Source: Tetmemena sp. SeJ-2015
Taxonomy: Eukaryota > Ciliophora > Spirotrichea > Sporadotrichida > Oxytrichidae
Direction: 5' to 3'
DNA length: 64,000 nt
NCBI GenBank assembly: GCA_027382625.1
Contig: JAJKFJ010021883.1
Coordinates: 124,001-188,000, forward strand
This document shows positions 54,158-64,000 of this stretch, one piece after another; position 1 is the first letter of the stretch; the number at the start of each line of letters is the position of its first letter. The notes below the pieces were generated by a model that worked only from the letters and a program-made list of their open reading frames with translations, was not told the DNA's origin and made no database searches. Both the position numbers and the translations under genes were made by a program.

Positions 54158-57100
54158 ATGCAATCAGTTCAATTTGAATCGTTCCCAGTGGACCTCAAAA
54201 CTGCTAAGTTCAATCCGGGAGAGCGTTTTATTCCAGATGTAGAGTGCCTGCCTATGGCCGCCATTCACAGAAGCCAAAACCCAATCCAAACTCTGAATGT
54301 CACACTCTCATTGAAGGGAATATTTATTTCATATTCTTACTGCCTGAGTAGTGGAAACAAAAGATTGTAAGTAGAATATAATAAGGTGAGCTGCTAATGG
54401 AGAGCGTTTCAAAAAGTTTTCAAATGAAAGCATAAAGCCCCACTTGAGTGTTGAGTGAATAATTCTTAACCTCTTATTGTAAATAGGAAGATCCAGTTGA
54501 GTAGTCCTACACCTATGAAGTCAGATTCAACAAACTTCATGTAAAAGGAGGCAAAGTGGTTCCTCGCCTACTTACAGAGGAGGAAAAGGTTGAAGCTGAA
54601 AATGCTAAAAGTAAATTCATCATCATAATCACAATGAATGAACTATAGACAAGAAGGGAGCTGCTCCTGCCAAGGATCCTAAGAAGAAGGGAGGGGAGGA
54701 CGATATCTCTCCAGAGGAGAAAGAGAGACTGGAGAGAGAGCAGTAAGAGAAAGAGGAAAAGCTGGCTAACCTAAAGGATTGGTGGGAAAGACAAACTGAG
54801 TAACGAAGACTCGAAACTTATGCAGAAGACCCATTCAGAGAGCCAAGAATCAGATTCTGTGCTAATATTGCTCATTACCTTTAAATTATATTATAGATGT
54901 TTAGTTTGGATTAGAAAGTTATGCGATAATGAGGGAAGAGACCCAAACTAGGACTTCTCCTTCACTTTTTCTCTGGAGGGAAAGGAGTTACTTGAGTTTG
55001 AAAAGCAAATAGTTGAAAAGGGAGGAATTATGATGTACATAGACAAACTACCCCCAGTGGAGGAGGAAGATCCTAAAAAGGCAGCAGCCAAGGCAGCTCC
55101 AAAGAAAGGAGCAGCTGAGGAACTTAAGCCACTCTATGGGAAGGTCTGGGTAAGCCAATTATTACTTTCTAACTCTATAATAATTCAAGGAGTAAATTAA
55201 AAGAAAAATGAAATTGTAATTTAAATGGTGGATAAATAAATTAACCTAAAAGTAATTTATAATTTATATTTGTATGTAGGTGCAATATATTATATCCTTA
55301 TTTTATAGTGTTGATATTATATTTAATAAAATTAAGTCTATAATTATAATATCTATCATCCAATTTATTCTATCTTGTTGCTAAAATCTAGTTCTATTTA
55401 AGCGATAGCTAGATTTGGCAGCTTTAGCACAGCTAAGTTAACAAGTTTTGGAATTTAAAGTGCCGGTTGAGACAATCCTGCCTTAAGATGGTTCTTCCAC
55501 TGAGAAGATCTATGAGAACTCAAACACCTACCTTCATTACTCCATTGAACTCTCTTCTCCCTTGTACGATTATGTTAACAGGAGCTACCCCTCTGATAAA
55601 TTCCAAGAAGAGCTGAATGCCATCTCAGTCTTCAATGCCTGCCCTGGAACTTCACAAGCTATCTCAGAGTTCTTATTTTTGTAATTGAAGTTTCATAGAA
55701 CGATCTCTGTAATCGCAAAAGAGATAGGAGTTGATAAATTATGCATGTGTATTTTGTAATATATCTATCTACTTTGGTTGAATACAGCAGAGTGTTCTCT
55801 GAGGATGGGAGACACCAGTCGGCTGATGGCTCCGACAGTCCAAAAGGCGCCAAGCCTGGCTCCACTGTATTCTCTACTCCAGCCCAGTAAAGAGAGATGA
55901 GAGAGCAGAGGAAGGAGAAGTTCCTGTCTGAGTTCAACACCAGTCCTAAGTACTTTGTGCTGAGGGACAAGCTCAAGAAGGCAGTCCTCAGATTTGTAGT
56001 TGAGAAGTACAAAAGAGAGATAGGAAACAAGACTCTCTCGAAAGAAGTTACTTGATTCTATTTATTTAAAGAAGAAAGAGAAAAGTTCAAGTCCAACTTG
56101 TATGTATACCTCAATGAACTTATGACATCTACTGTGCAGAAGGCAATTCAAATTAAATGTGAATTTTAATAATAATTGAGTGTCATAAGGATATCCTCCA
56201 TCAAGACATATATTTCAAACTCATAATGGAAACAAAGATATTTAGAATTAGGAGTTTTAGAGAATATTACTTATAATGCATTTCAAAAAATTGAATAAAA
56301 ATTACTCACTCTTAATCAAATTCAATTTTTATCATCGGTAAAAGATATAATTACTGCCAAATATATATACTTTTAGAGTACTCGCAGTAAAACGTGATAA
56401 GAGATGAGAGACAGAACCGAGTTGCAAAGTCTTTCTAAGATCAGAGCCCAACAGAGAAAAGTTTCAGACTCTGCAGAGAGGGAGAGATTACAAATGATTT
56501 TGACTAGTAAGAGAAATGGCTACTCAATGCTTAGACTTACTCCTCAGGCGACTATAGCTGCCCTCATGTGCTTCCATTTGCCTAAATAGAAATTAATTAT
56601 GCCAAACTATGCTTTAAAAACGGAATGTATCTTAGGGCTGAGAAGTATTAAATTCAAATACGCTGTTGCTGTAATTAATTATTAAAGTACTTATACTCAG
56701 AGACATCTAATTACTCGTGGTTGAGCAATAACCCTTAGGGCAAGATAATATATGCTGCTGCCTTGGTGCAGAGAGACAATTTCTAGGAAGCCAAGATCTA
56801 CCTTGACTCCATGCTCAATTAAGACTGGAAGAACTATCACGCAAATATTCTAATGGGCCTCATGTATGATAAAATGGACAGACCAGGCCTCTCTCGCAAG
56901 CATTTTGCAATCGCCAAGTGCAGGAAACTCAGAGAGCTCAATCAAATTCCTCCCAAGAGCACTTAGCCCAAAAACTTCACTTTGCTAAATCCCTTAAAAT
57001 CCATTTTTTGTTTCTTCAGGACCATCCAGGAGGAGTTCAAGATTTAAGCAGTAGACTTTAAAATAACCAAGGACCAGCAGCTGAGTTATGATCAGCAAGA

Positions 57101-58120
57101 CCTACTCTTTTACGATTTGATAGACTTGCTGATTGATACCTGCATTTCTGCACTCGCAGACTTCGCACTAACCTACATTAAGGATAAGGAAACTACCAGA
57201 TACTAAATGACCCTGGCTAAAGTGAGAGTGCTGCAAAAGTAATACTAGGAAGCCATTTCATCTTTGGATTAATTGCTCAAGGATGACTCTAAGAATCACT
57301 ACACTTTACAGTAATATTTTATCAAGCTGCTTGGATCTTGAGGGGTCATGCTTACTTCTTATCGAATAACTTATTCGATAGTGAGGAGTCTTATATCAAA
57401 GCGCTAAGATTGAAGCCTTAAATTAAGGATCAGACTCTGCAAGAAAGACTAGGCATAGTCTATGCTAGAAGAAAAGCCTGGAAAGATGCTAGAGTAGTAT
57501 TCCTTAAGAATTGCAAAGAATTCACCTCAACCACATCTTAAGCACAATTTCATTTACGATATTATTGTCCATCTTGGATGTATTTGGGACTGTCTCTACT
57601 TCGTTTAAATGAGCTGCACTTAGCTGAAGATGCCTTTACTCAGGCAAACATCCTAGATAATGAAAACCCTAAGATTTGGGGCTACATGACTATCCTTTGT
57701 CTGCAATACGGAAAAGAAAGAAGGGCTCAAGCAGAGATGTGCTTCTAGGAGGCTATGGAAATCGGCCTTAAAGAGCCAGAAATCCTGGAAGAGATTGGAG
57801 ATCTCTATGTTAAGGAAGGAGTGCTAGACCTTGCAACTAGAAGCTACTCGCGCATAGTAGAGCTAGATCCCAAGCATGGAGAGAGCTGGCAGAAGCTTGG
57901 TGATGTCTACTGCAGCACTTAGAAGCCTGCAAACTAGGCAGGTGAAAGCGATAAGTCTAAGGCAATAGAGGCTTACAAGAAGGCGATAGACCTAATTGAA
58001 GGAGAGAACAATAAGTCTAAGATTGCACTCACTCTCAAAGAACTTCTATAATTAGAGGGAAGAGAGGATGAGATAGAACCATATAGGAAATATCTGCTGG
58101 ATGATTCAATATCGCAGTGA
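54158..58120 (+). CDS. CFAP70: CFAP70-like axonemal protein with C-terminal TPRs
   Basis: Ciliary protein of the CFAP70/TTC18 family, associated with outer dynein arms. ATG 54158 opens MQSVQFESFPVDLKTAKFNP. The N-terminal half has charged Lys/Glu linkers (PEEKERLEREQQEKEEKLA; KKAAAKAAPKKGAAEELKPL) and beta-type segments such as YLHYSIELSSPLYDYVNRS. The C-terminal half is TPR: NPQGKIIYAAALVQRDNFQE, NYHANILMGLMYDKMDRPG, LHLAEDAFTQANILDNENPK, KIWGYMTILCLQYGKERRAQ and EPEILEEIGDLYVKEGVLDL. It ends DDSISQ-TGA at 58118-58120. A GT...AG segment at 55150-55408 joins KPLYGKVW to LDLAALAQ; other interruptions lie near 54370-54490, 54612-54650, 54880, 55740-55790, 56050-56400 and 57000. The TPR block with VWGY-type repeats decides the family. 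Confidence 0.8.
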
Positions 58121-58236
58121 CCATAAATCTTAATTTAAAGTATCATATCCTACATAAGAGCTTATCCCTTTTATCTTCTATTGTAGTTTTTACTCTGACT
58201 GTCATTTATAATATAAATCTTTTTGGTTAATAAAAA

Positions 58237-60040
58237 ATGTCATTGAAAATTACTATCAAGCAAAACAGTGGAAAGCAATTCGATGTGGAAGTGCCCGCAG
58301 ATGCTACAGTCAAGGATTTGAAGGAAGCTTGCGCAGCCCAGGCTGAAGTTCCAGCTGAGGAGCAAAGACTTATCTTCAAAGGTAAGGACTATAGCTTTAC
58401 TAATATTGCTATAAGCTCACAGCTCTTAATTTACTGATGAAAACCGAGGAGTAATCTAGAATATAGGAAAAATTTTGAAGGATGAGACCACGTTGGCAGA
58501 GTACAAAATTGAGAATGAGTCAGCAGTGCATCTTGTTAAATCTAAGGCAGGAGGTGCAGCTGCAAGCACATCATCTGCATCCACAGGTTCTTCAGTTTCA
58601 GGAGCAGCTGGATCTCAACCTGCTGCCGGAGGTGCAGGAGGAGCTGGAGCTAATTTGGGCGGACTAGGAGGCTTAGGAGGAGCTGGCGGCTTCGGTGGTA
58701 TGGGAGGATTTGGAGCTGGTGGAATGGGTGGAATGGGTGGTTTAGGAGGAATGGGCGGTTTAGGGGAATGGATCCCGCTATGATTCAACTAAATAGCTTA
58801 TAAAGAAATTCCTATTTATAATTCTTAAGAAAAAGCAAATTAATTTTATTTGAATAATTACTTGCCTACTTAGCTTGCTATTCCTTATTATTAATAAATG
58901 AATTATATGGCAATTATTTACAAATTTTAAATTAACCTCCTAATGAGATAATTCAGGATTATCTCTATCGTAATTTATCAGAGTAGCTAAGAAAATTGGA
59001 AAAATTGTTTGCTTTTTAATATATCTTGAATTATATAAATCTTTCAGTTGTATAAAAGTAAATGTTCTTATGTGCTTGTTTAAACACTTACTCAAATCTT
59101 ATCTGCTTGCTTTGGAATTCATTTTGATATATTTCTCTAAAAATATCATAGTTTTCTAATAAAATGAGTAAGGCTCTTCATAAGAAATTAAAAAGTTTAT
59201 GATGAAGTATTAAATGATGATATGAAAATATTTAAAGATGATTCAGCAGATGATGAGCAACCCCATGGTGATGGAGATGCTAGCAAACCCTCAAACAATA
59301 CAAATGATTATCAATTCTAATCCCATGCTAAAGCAGATGGTAGAATCAAATCCACAAATGAGAGAAGTTATGTCTAATCCAGAGCTAATGAGATCAATGA
59401 TGAATCCCCAAAGCCTCAATTTTATTTATGCAGCTATGCAGATGATGGGAGGCATGGGCGGTATGGGAGCCATGGGAGGCATGGGTGGTATGGGAGCTAT
59501 GAGCGGACAGCCCGGTTCTCTTCCTATGCCTGGAGGAGCTGCAGGAGCAGGTGCTGGAGCTGCCGGAGCAGGTGCTGGATTAGGAGCCCAAGCTAACCCT
59601 TTCGCAGCATTCGGTGGAATGGGCGGAATGGGAGGCATGGGTGGAATGAACCCCTTCCTGATGCAGCAAATGATGGCTGGAGGTGGAATGGGGTTCCATC
59701 CGCATCCCAAGCTGACACTAGACCCCCTAGAGAAAAGATTATCATTATATTTAAGTACGCATCTCAGCTTCAGTAAATTAAAGAAATGGGCTTCCACGAT
59801 GAGGAAGTTATTTTGCAGATGCTTATTTCTTTTTTATAAAAAAGGTAATTAAAGCTTATTAAGCATTTTATTTATAGGAGTTTATTTCTATTACAGCTTA
59901 GAAATATCTCCAAAAATAATTTTTATCCAAAGAGAATGTAGCTAACAAAAATACTAATTCTTATAAATTAAATGCTCGAAAAGACAAACGGAAATGTAAA
60001 TCTAGCTCTTGAGAACCTATTTTCTCAACTTGGAAACTGA
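58237..60040 (+). CDS. Ubiquilin/Dsk2 proteasome shuttle (UBL - STI1 - UBA)
   Basis: Carries ubiquitinated clients to the proteasome. The UBL domain starts at ATG 58237 (MSLKITIKQNSGKQFDVEV; AAQAEVPAEEQRLIFKGK) and resumes at about 58468 (ILKDETTLAEYKIENESAVH). A Gly/Met-rich linker follows, then an STI1-type region (IQQMMSNPMVMEMLANPQT; NSNPMLKQMVESNPQMREV). The UBA domain is YASQLQQIKEMGFHDEEVIL and QMLEKTNGNVNLALENLF, ending SQLGN-TGA at 60038-60040. IESs lie at 58788-59245 (458 bp) and 59824-59976 (153 bp), and an intron-containing gap at about 58382-58467. Two one-base slips sit in GGGG runs near 58763 and 59690. The UBA is assembled only after excision of the last IES. Confidence 0.92.
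58788..59245 (+). other. IES, 458 bp, pointer ATGATTCA
   Basis: ATGATTCA lies at 58780-58787 and 59238-59245, flanking very AT-rich DNA. Joining gives MDPAMIQQMMSNPMVMEML. One base is missing upstream in a G run for the frame to be fully continuous. Confidence 0.85.
59824..59976 (+). other. IES, 153 bp, pointer ATGCT
   Basis: ATGCT lies at 59819-59823 and 59972-59976. Excision joins DEEVILQML to EKTNGNVNLALENLF, the second half of the UBA domain. Confidence 0.9.
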
Positions 60041-61237
60041 TTAGCAGCAGCAGAGTGATTATAGTCTAAGCTTTCCTTGTACAAGTTCATAAGGATTATT
60101 TATTCTAGAATACATTTTATCCAAAATCACCTATTCATTCAATTCTTATCTCTAAAAAATCGATATATTAAGCATAATATAAGAAACTTAAATTTGTTTT
60201 TCCTTGTAATAAACAAAAAAATCAAGTTTCAAATTTAGTTCTATGCTTAACTGTCACACCTATTGCAAAGGATATAATTTACCGCACATCAAAATAAAAC
60301 CAATTAGAAAAATTCTAAATAAACTAGAATAAAGATCATATGTGAAAACTATCGAAGCTTGTTATGGAATTTACTCAAAACAATAATTAAAGAACTATAA
60401 TATTTTTGAAGAATTGAACTATATTTTGTGACTGTAAGTGTTTAACTTATGATTCTAGAACATGAGCAGATTAAATAAAATAGATATCATCATTGCAAAC
60501 CTATTTAATGTCTTTCTACATCCTTGACAAATGGCCAAAACCTCTTGCTAATATAAGTTACACTAAAAAATAAATAAACAATCACTAACAATCCCAAGTA
60601 TGATATCTAAATCTTATCAAGCATTTCTCAGCTCTCTTTTTAACAATTATGATAATCAGCAAACTTTCCTTTGCGCAACTCAATTGCTTCGACAATTCAA
60701 ACATAAATATATTTGAATATGCCTTCTATTTCTTCTTATCTTCATCAATTTAAAATGCGAAATATCGCCAATATGTTTGATTTTAAAATAGTCTTTTCAA
60801 ATTTGTGTGTTATTAAGGTTTAATGTGAGTCAGCAGAAACCTCTTGTATTGGGAGAAAGTGGATATTCTTATCTTATAAGCTCAATTTATTTATTTATTT
60901 TCAATCGACAATTATGGAGCCTAGATATTAAATACATTGACTAAAGAAATTTTATTTTCTTCAATTACTTAACTAAAATTGTGCAAATTAATGCATTTTT
61001 AAGCCAAATAATTATGGCATCCATTTATAAATAAAAACAGCAAAATCTTAAGTTACATTAAAACCCCTTTTTTCACAGAATATATTTATCTTGACTTTTA
61101 TGTGTAAATGATTTAAGAATATTGTTTTCTGCATAAAAGAATGAGGGAGAAGAAGGATCCTCTCCTAGGTCCTACTAAACTAAATTTTAAAAAAGAATAT
61201 CATATTAAATGTCTATAAAATCTATTTTTACTTTGGG
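60041..61237. other. AT-rich stretch without a supported gene
   Basis: Low GC on both strands and no conserved motif, pointer pair or RNA gene that I can support. Confidence 0.5.
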
Positions 61238-63260
61238 ATGTACAGCGCAAGTAGTTTGACATGGTAGTAAGAAGTAGATGAAGGTGAGACTGGATTTGAG
61301 TTGGATGCAAGTGTCTTTGTAGGTTTCGGCTTGATTTTAATTGTTATTTTGTTGAGCGGTAAATATGTATCATATCTCTAACGCGGAGTGAATGCTGACC
61401 TCTTCACAATAATCATATCTAGAGCCACTGACGGCAACATAAAGTAAATAGCAAACTTTGGATCAACCAACACTTTATTATTTTAACCAGTGACACAATC
61501 ATTTCAAGGGAACCCTAATTTTATATTTAAATTCACCATCATTGACGACAGAGTTTAAATAATTGAGTTTAAAATTTATTTATTAGAAATTTTAATTATA
61601 TCGTTGAGAATTAAAATAGAACAAAATTCGTAATGGCCTTCGAAGTGTTAACATAAAACTCTTATTATTATATCCTGAAACATTTAGGGGTGGTTTTCTC
61701 AGTACAAACTATAATCCAGAATAATTTTGAGCTACTCAAATTCAAATACAAATAAAAATCTTTTGGCATGTCTTGTTGCTCCTGAGGAGTGCAATGAAAC
61801 TAATAGGTTATCAAAAAAGCTCTTTTAATATAAAATTCTATAATAAGGATATGCCACATTCTCTTTTTTAAATTTATAAATTATTATTCCTCAACCACAG
61901 GTCAAAGTCATTAATCATGCATCTTTATAAATGCTATATTTGTAAAATTAATTTATTTTTATTTTGCTTATATTTTTACTTAATTGTTAGATTTAGACTT
62001 CCTTAATTAATAATTTAAGTTACAGGCAATGAGAAATTCTATGCTCTTTTCTTTGAGCATTAAAAATATTATTTTTAATTAAGCATACCGATTCTAATCT
62101 GAACAATTATTCAAGGGATAATCAGCTTTTTAAAAAAAGAAATTATTAAAAATATTTAAAAGCTATTATATAGAATAAAGAATTGCCTCAACCAAAAATG
62201 ATAATGAATTTTATCCTCAATTAAATTAGGCAATAATTGTAGATCCTAAAAATATAACAAAACATACATTTAAAAAATACTATGATCTAATTGAATTTTT
62301 ATAATTTGGCTAAGATTTTTTTGCGAAAATTATCTCTCATAAATATTATATGGCTCATAAGTTTATAATTTATATTGTTTTATCTTTACTGTAAACTTTA
62401 TAATAATTTATAAAATATTCTAAAGATCTGCAAGATTTTAAGAATGTTAATATCATTAGAATATTTTATATTTTAGACTTATGCTTAATAACATCTCATT
62501 TATTTAATTATGCTCCCCTAAAAAATTATATAGTAGGTCTGAGCTTCAACAAGGATCAAATTTTAACATAAATTGAGTATTTTATTTGTAAATTTTCACT
62601 ATTAAGAGAGAATTTCCTTCAGACAACTGGAATTATGATAGTTTTTACTTTTAATAAAAGATAGATTCCTGTATATTCCTGCGGATAAGTCGGATCGCAT
62701 GTATTTGGGAGGCTATAAAATCATTAGCGGTAATCCCATCCTCTCCTATTTTATGAAAATCAATATCAATGACCTTTACAAAAAAAAATTTCATAAAATA
62801 GATGCAAAGGTTTAAGGCTAAAAGAATTCAGAATATGAACAATCATATATATTTAGATGATAGATAGATAGATAAATCATAAAATCTCATTTTTAAAATT
62901 AGACAGGACTTAAAAATTAATACTAAAAAAAATAAAATTTGTAATTAGCACATCAAAACAATTTACATTTCGTTTTAATTTGAAAGGTATTTAAATGAAT
63001 TTAAACCTTTCCCAGACATACCAGATACAATTAATTTTTGTGAATTTGAGTCGACTTATACAGAAGACTAGATGATTTAATCTTCACTTTACTAATCAGA
63101 TAGCAAGTCGATAATATCTTGCCATGGAAGTGATTTGTATATTTTTAGACTAGAATGATTCAAACCTGTGGCTGAGCATTTATATTTCCATTCATTACGA
63201 ACAAGCAGATGGAACTTTATAATCAGACTACTCTTATCCCTTATACAGGTTTAAGCTTGT
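61238..63260 (+). CDS. Fragments of a membrane/surface protein (weak)
   Basis: ATG 61238 opens a frame of about 110 codons with one hydrophobic helix (ASVFVGFGLILIVILLSG) followed by YVSYLQRGVNADLFTIIIS. Further right, separated by AT-rich DNA, are short stretches of plausible coding: KIKNLLACLVAPEECNETN (about 61755), DRFLYIPADKSDRMYLGGYK (about 62660), FPDIPDTINFCEFESTYTED (about 63010) and NDSNLWLSIYISIHYEQADG (about 63155). The last resembles the beta modules of the 1060-8300 proteins. I cannot show that these belong to one gene or fix any junction. Confidence 0.3.
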
Positions 63261-63828
63261 TAATATTTATATTTTATTTACAAAGAGGTCTTAAAATTAA
63301 TTTTTTTAAGATATATTTCTGAAATTAACAGAAAATAATTATATAACTTTTAGAAATAATTTAAATGAAGCTAAAGACTTCTGATGGCATATTTAATTTA
63401 AAATTTTGGCTATTCTTCTTGTGGAAGTATCTCTGGAACGTCAGATGTCATTAATAATTAAGTAAGCATAACTTAGATTAGAGTCTTAGTCTTCTTAAAG
63501 GACACTTAAGAAAATTAAGCAGTTGGCATCCTTGCCGTTAATATACTCTCAATTTAATCTGTTTTAACTCATAAAATAGAATTATTCATCTTCTTAAAAT
63601 TTGATTTAACCTTTAATTATACATATTTATTTTAAATAGAATCACTATATTTATATTTCCTTAGAATTTTAATCCTTTTCTTTAATCTTTTATTTTATAA
63701 GTATTTCTGTTAATATAGGGTGAATATGAATAGGTGATTGTAGTATATTATTTATTTTCTGTTTAAGTCCTTGTTAAAAAATGAAAAAAATTATATCACC
63801 CTTTAAATTTAGACTTAAATTAATTTAA

Positions 63829-64000
63829 ATGTCTTCTACAACTATTCAACATCATCATGAGTTGGATAAAGTAAGGTATCTCTCCCTTTCAACAGAGACT
63901 TATCTCCACAGGCAAACTCAAAAAAGTTCAAATGAAGGTTTGCAGTTGCATATTTTTGAATAGCATCATGCATAAGATTTGCACCTTGAGGAAGAAAAAT
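63829..64000 (+). CDS. 5' end of an unrecognised gene (runs off the window)
   Basis: ATG 63829 follows a very AT-rich leader. It opens MSSTTIQHHHELDKVRYLSL, then STETYLHRQTQKSSNEGLQL and HIFEQHHAQDLHLEEE, open to the last base. TAG/TAA codons are read as Gln. His- and Gln-rich, no recognised domain in the visible 57 codons. Confidence 0.5.

Noticed and set aside
59426..59797. Minus-strand ORF rich in Pro/Ala
   Set aside because: Antisense of the Gly/Met-rich part of ubiquilin.
1..64000. TBE-type transposons or C4A4/G4T4 telomeric repeats
   Set aside because: I looked for CCCCAAAA-type repeats and transposase-like reading and saw only isolated CCCCAAA strings inside the homopolymer block, so no transposon or telomere is called.
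1..64000. Paramecium-type IESs bounded only by TA
   Set aside because: Some repeats contain TA, but most pointers here (GAAG, AAGT, TTC, ATGCT, TAGTT without shared TA boundary) do not fit TA-only boundaries, and IESs of 13-14 bp are below the known Paramecium size range.
1..64000. Programmed frameshifting or widespread pseudogenes as an explanation for broken frames
   Set aside because: Breaks coincide with direct repeats, and excision restores conserved residues exactly, which decay or frameshifting would not produce.
1..64000. tRNA, rRNA or CRISPR-like features
   Set aside because: No cloverleaf with box A/B, rRNA core sequence or regularly spaced repeats was seen; a covariance-model search would be needed to exclude short ncRNAs.

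Overview
The window reads as germline (micronuclear) DNA of a hypotrich/spirotrich ciliate of the Oxytricha/Stylonychia/Tetmemena kind. Three things in the sequence show this. (1) Genes are open only if TAA and TAG encode Gln; every gene end I could place is TGA. (2) Conserved genes are interrupted by short AT-rich segments bounded by 3-12 bp direct repeats. Removing one repeat plus the segment restores the expected protein exactly, which is how internal eliminated sequences (IESs) sit between macronuclear-destined segments (MDSs) with 'pointers'. (3) Some genes are interrupted by other genes, and one is inverted and scrambled. Separate spliceosomal introns (GTAAG...CTAAC...TAG, often exactly 32 bp) occur as well. 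The species cannot be fixed from this window alone.

Layout. 1-947: 3' part of tyrosyl-tRNA synthetase (+). 1060-8300: two related minus-strand surface-type proteins made of repeated beta-rich modules. 8345-9115: AT-rich, homopolymer-inflated, no gene. 9627-19524: a CLC chloride channel/transporter (+) whose two halves are separated by a 6,960 bp insert. The insert holds a PX/BAR sorting nexin (-), a two-RRM RNA-binding protein (+), a small Cys-containing ORF (-) and a scrambled EF-hand gene with an inverted MDS. 19681-21754: acid-sphingomyelinase-like phosphoesterase (+). 21845-23660: RUS/DUF647 protein (-). 23721-24308: Ctf8 (+). 24458-27901: AP-2 alpha-adaptin-like (+). 27994-28600: NIP7 (+). 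28765-30934: J-domain membrane protein (+). 30966-31990: unknown (+). 32274-42326: PP2C phosphatase (+), split by a 5,839 bp insert filled by an unknown Gln/Ser/Lys-rich gene (-, 35252-40302). 42345-43551: PUS3/Deg1 (-). 43730-46293: protein kinase with a DFN motif (-). 47104-49990: three unknown plus-strand genes. 50000-51200: coiled-coil protein (-). 51257-54030: Cys/His-cluster protein (+). 54158-58120: CFAP70 (+). 58237-60040: ubiquilin/Dsk2 (+). 60040-63828: AT-rich, with scraps of a membrane/surface protein. 63829-64000: start of another gene (+).

The genes do not form a pathway. In hypotrichs each would end up on its own small macronuclear chromosome after development, so the interest lies in the architecture: tightly packed germline loci, IESs of 13-14 bp, and two host genes that carry other genes inside their gaps. 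Of the guest genes, one is itself inverted. Nested ('Russian doll') loci are known from Oxytricha, so the class is not new, but this locus gives base-level junctions. Most coordinates of multi-MDS genes are outer limits; internal IESs and introns are given only where I could resolve them by reading frame.
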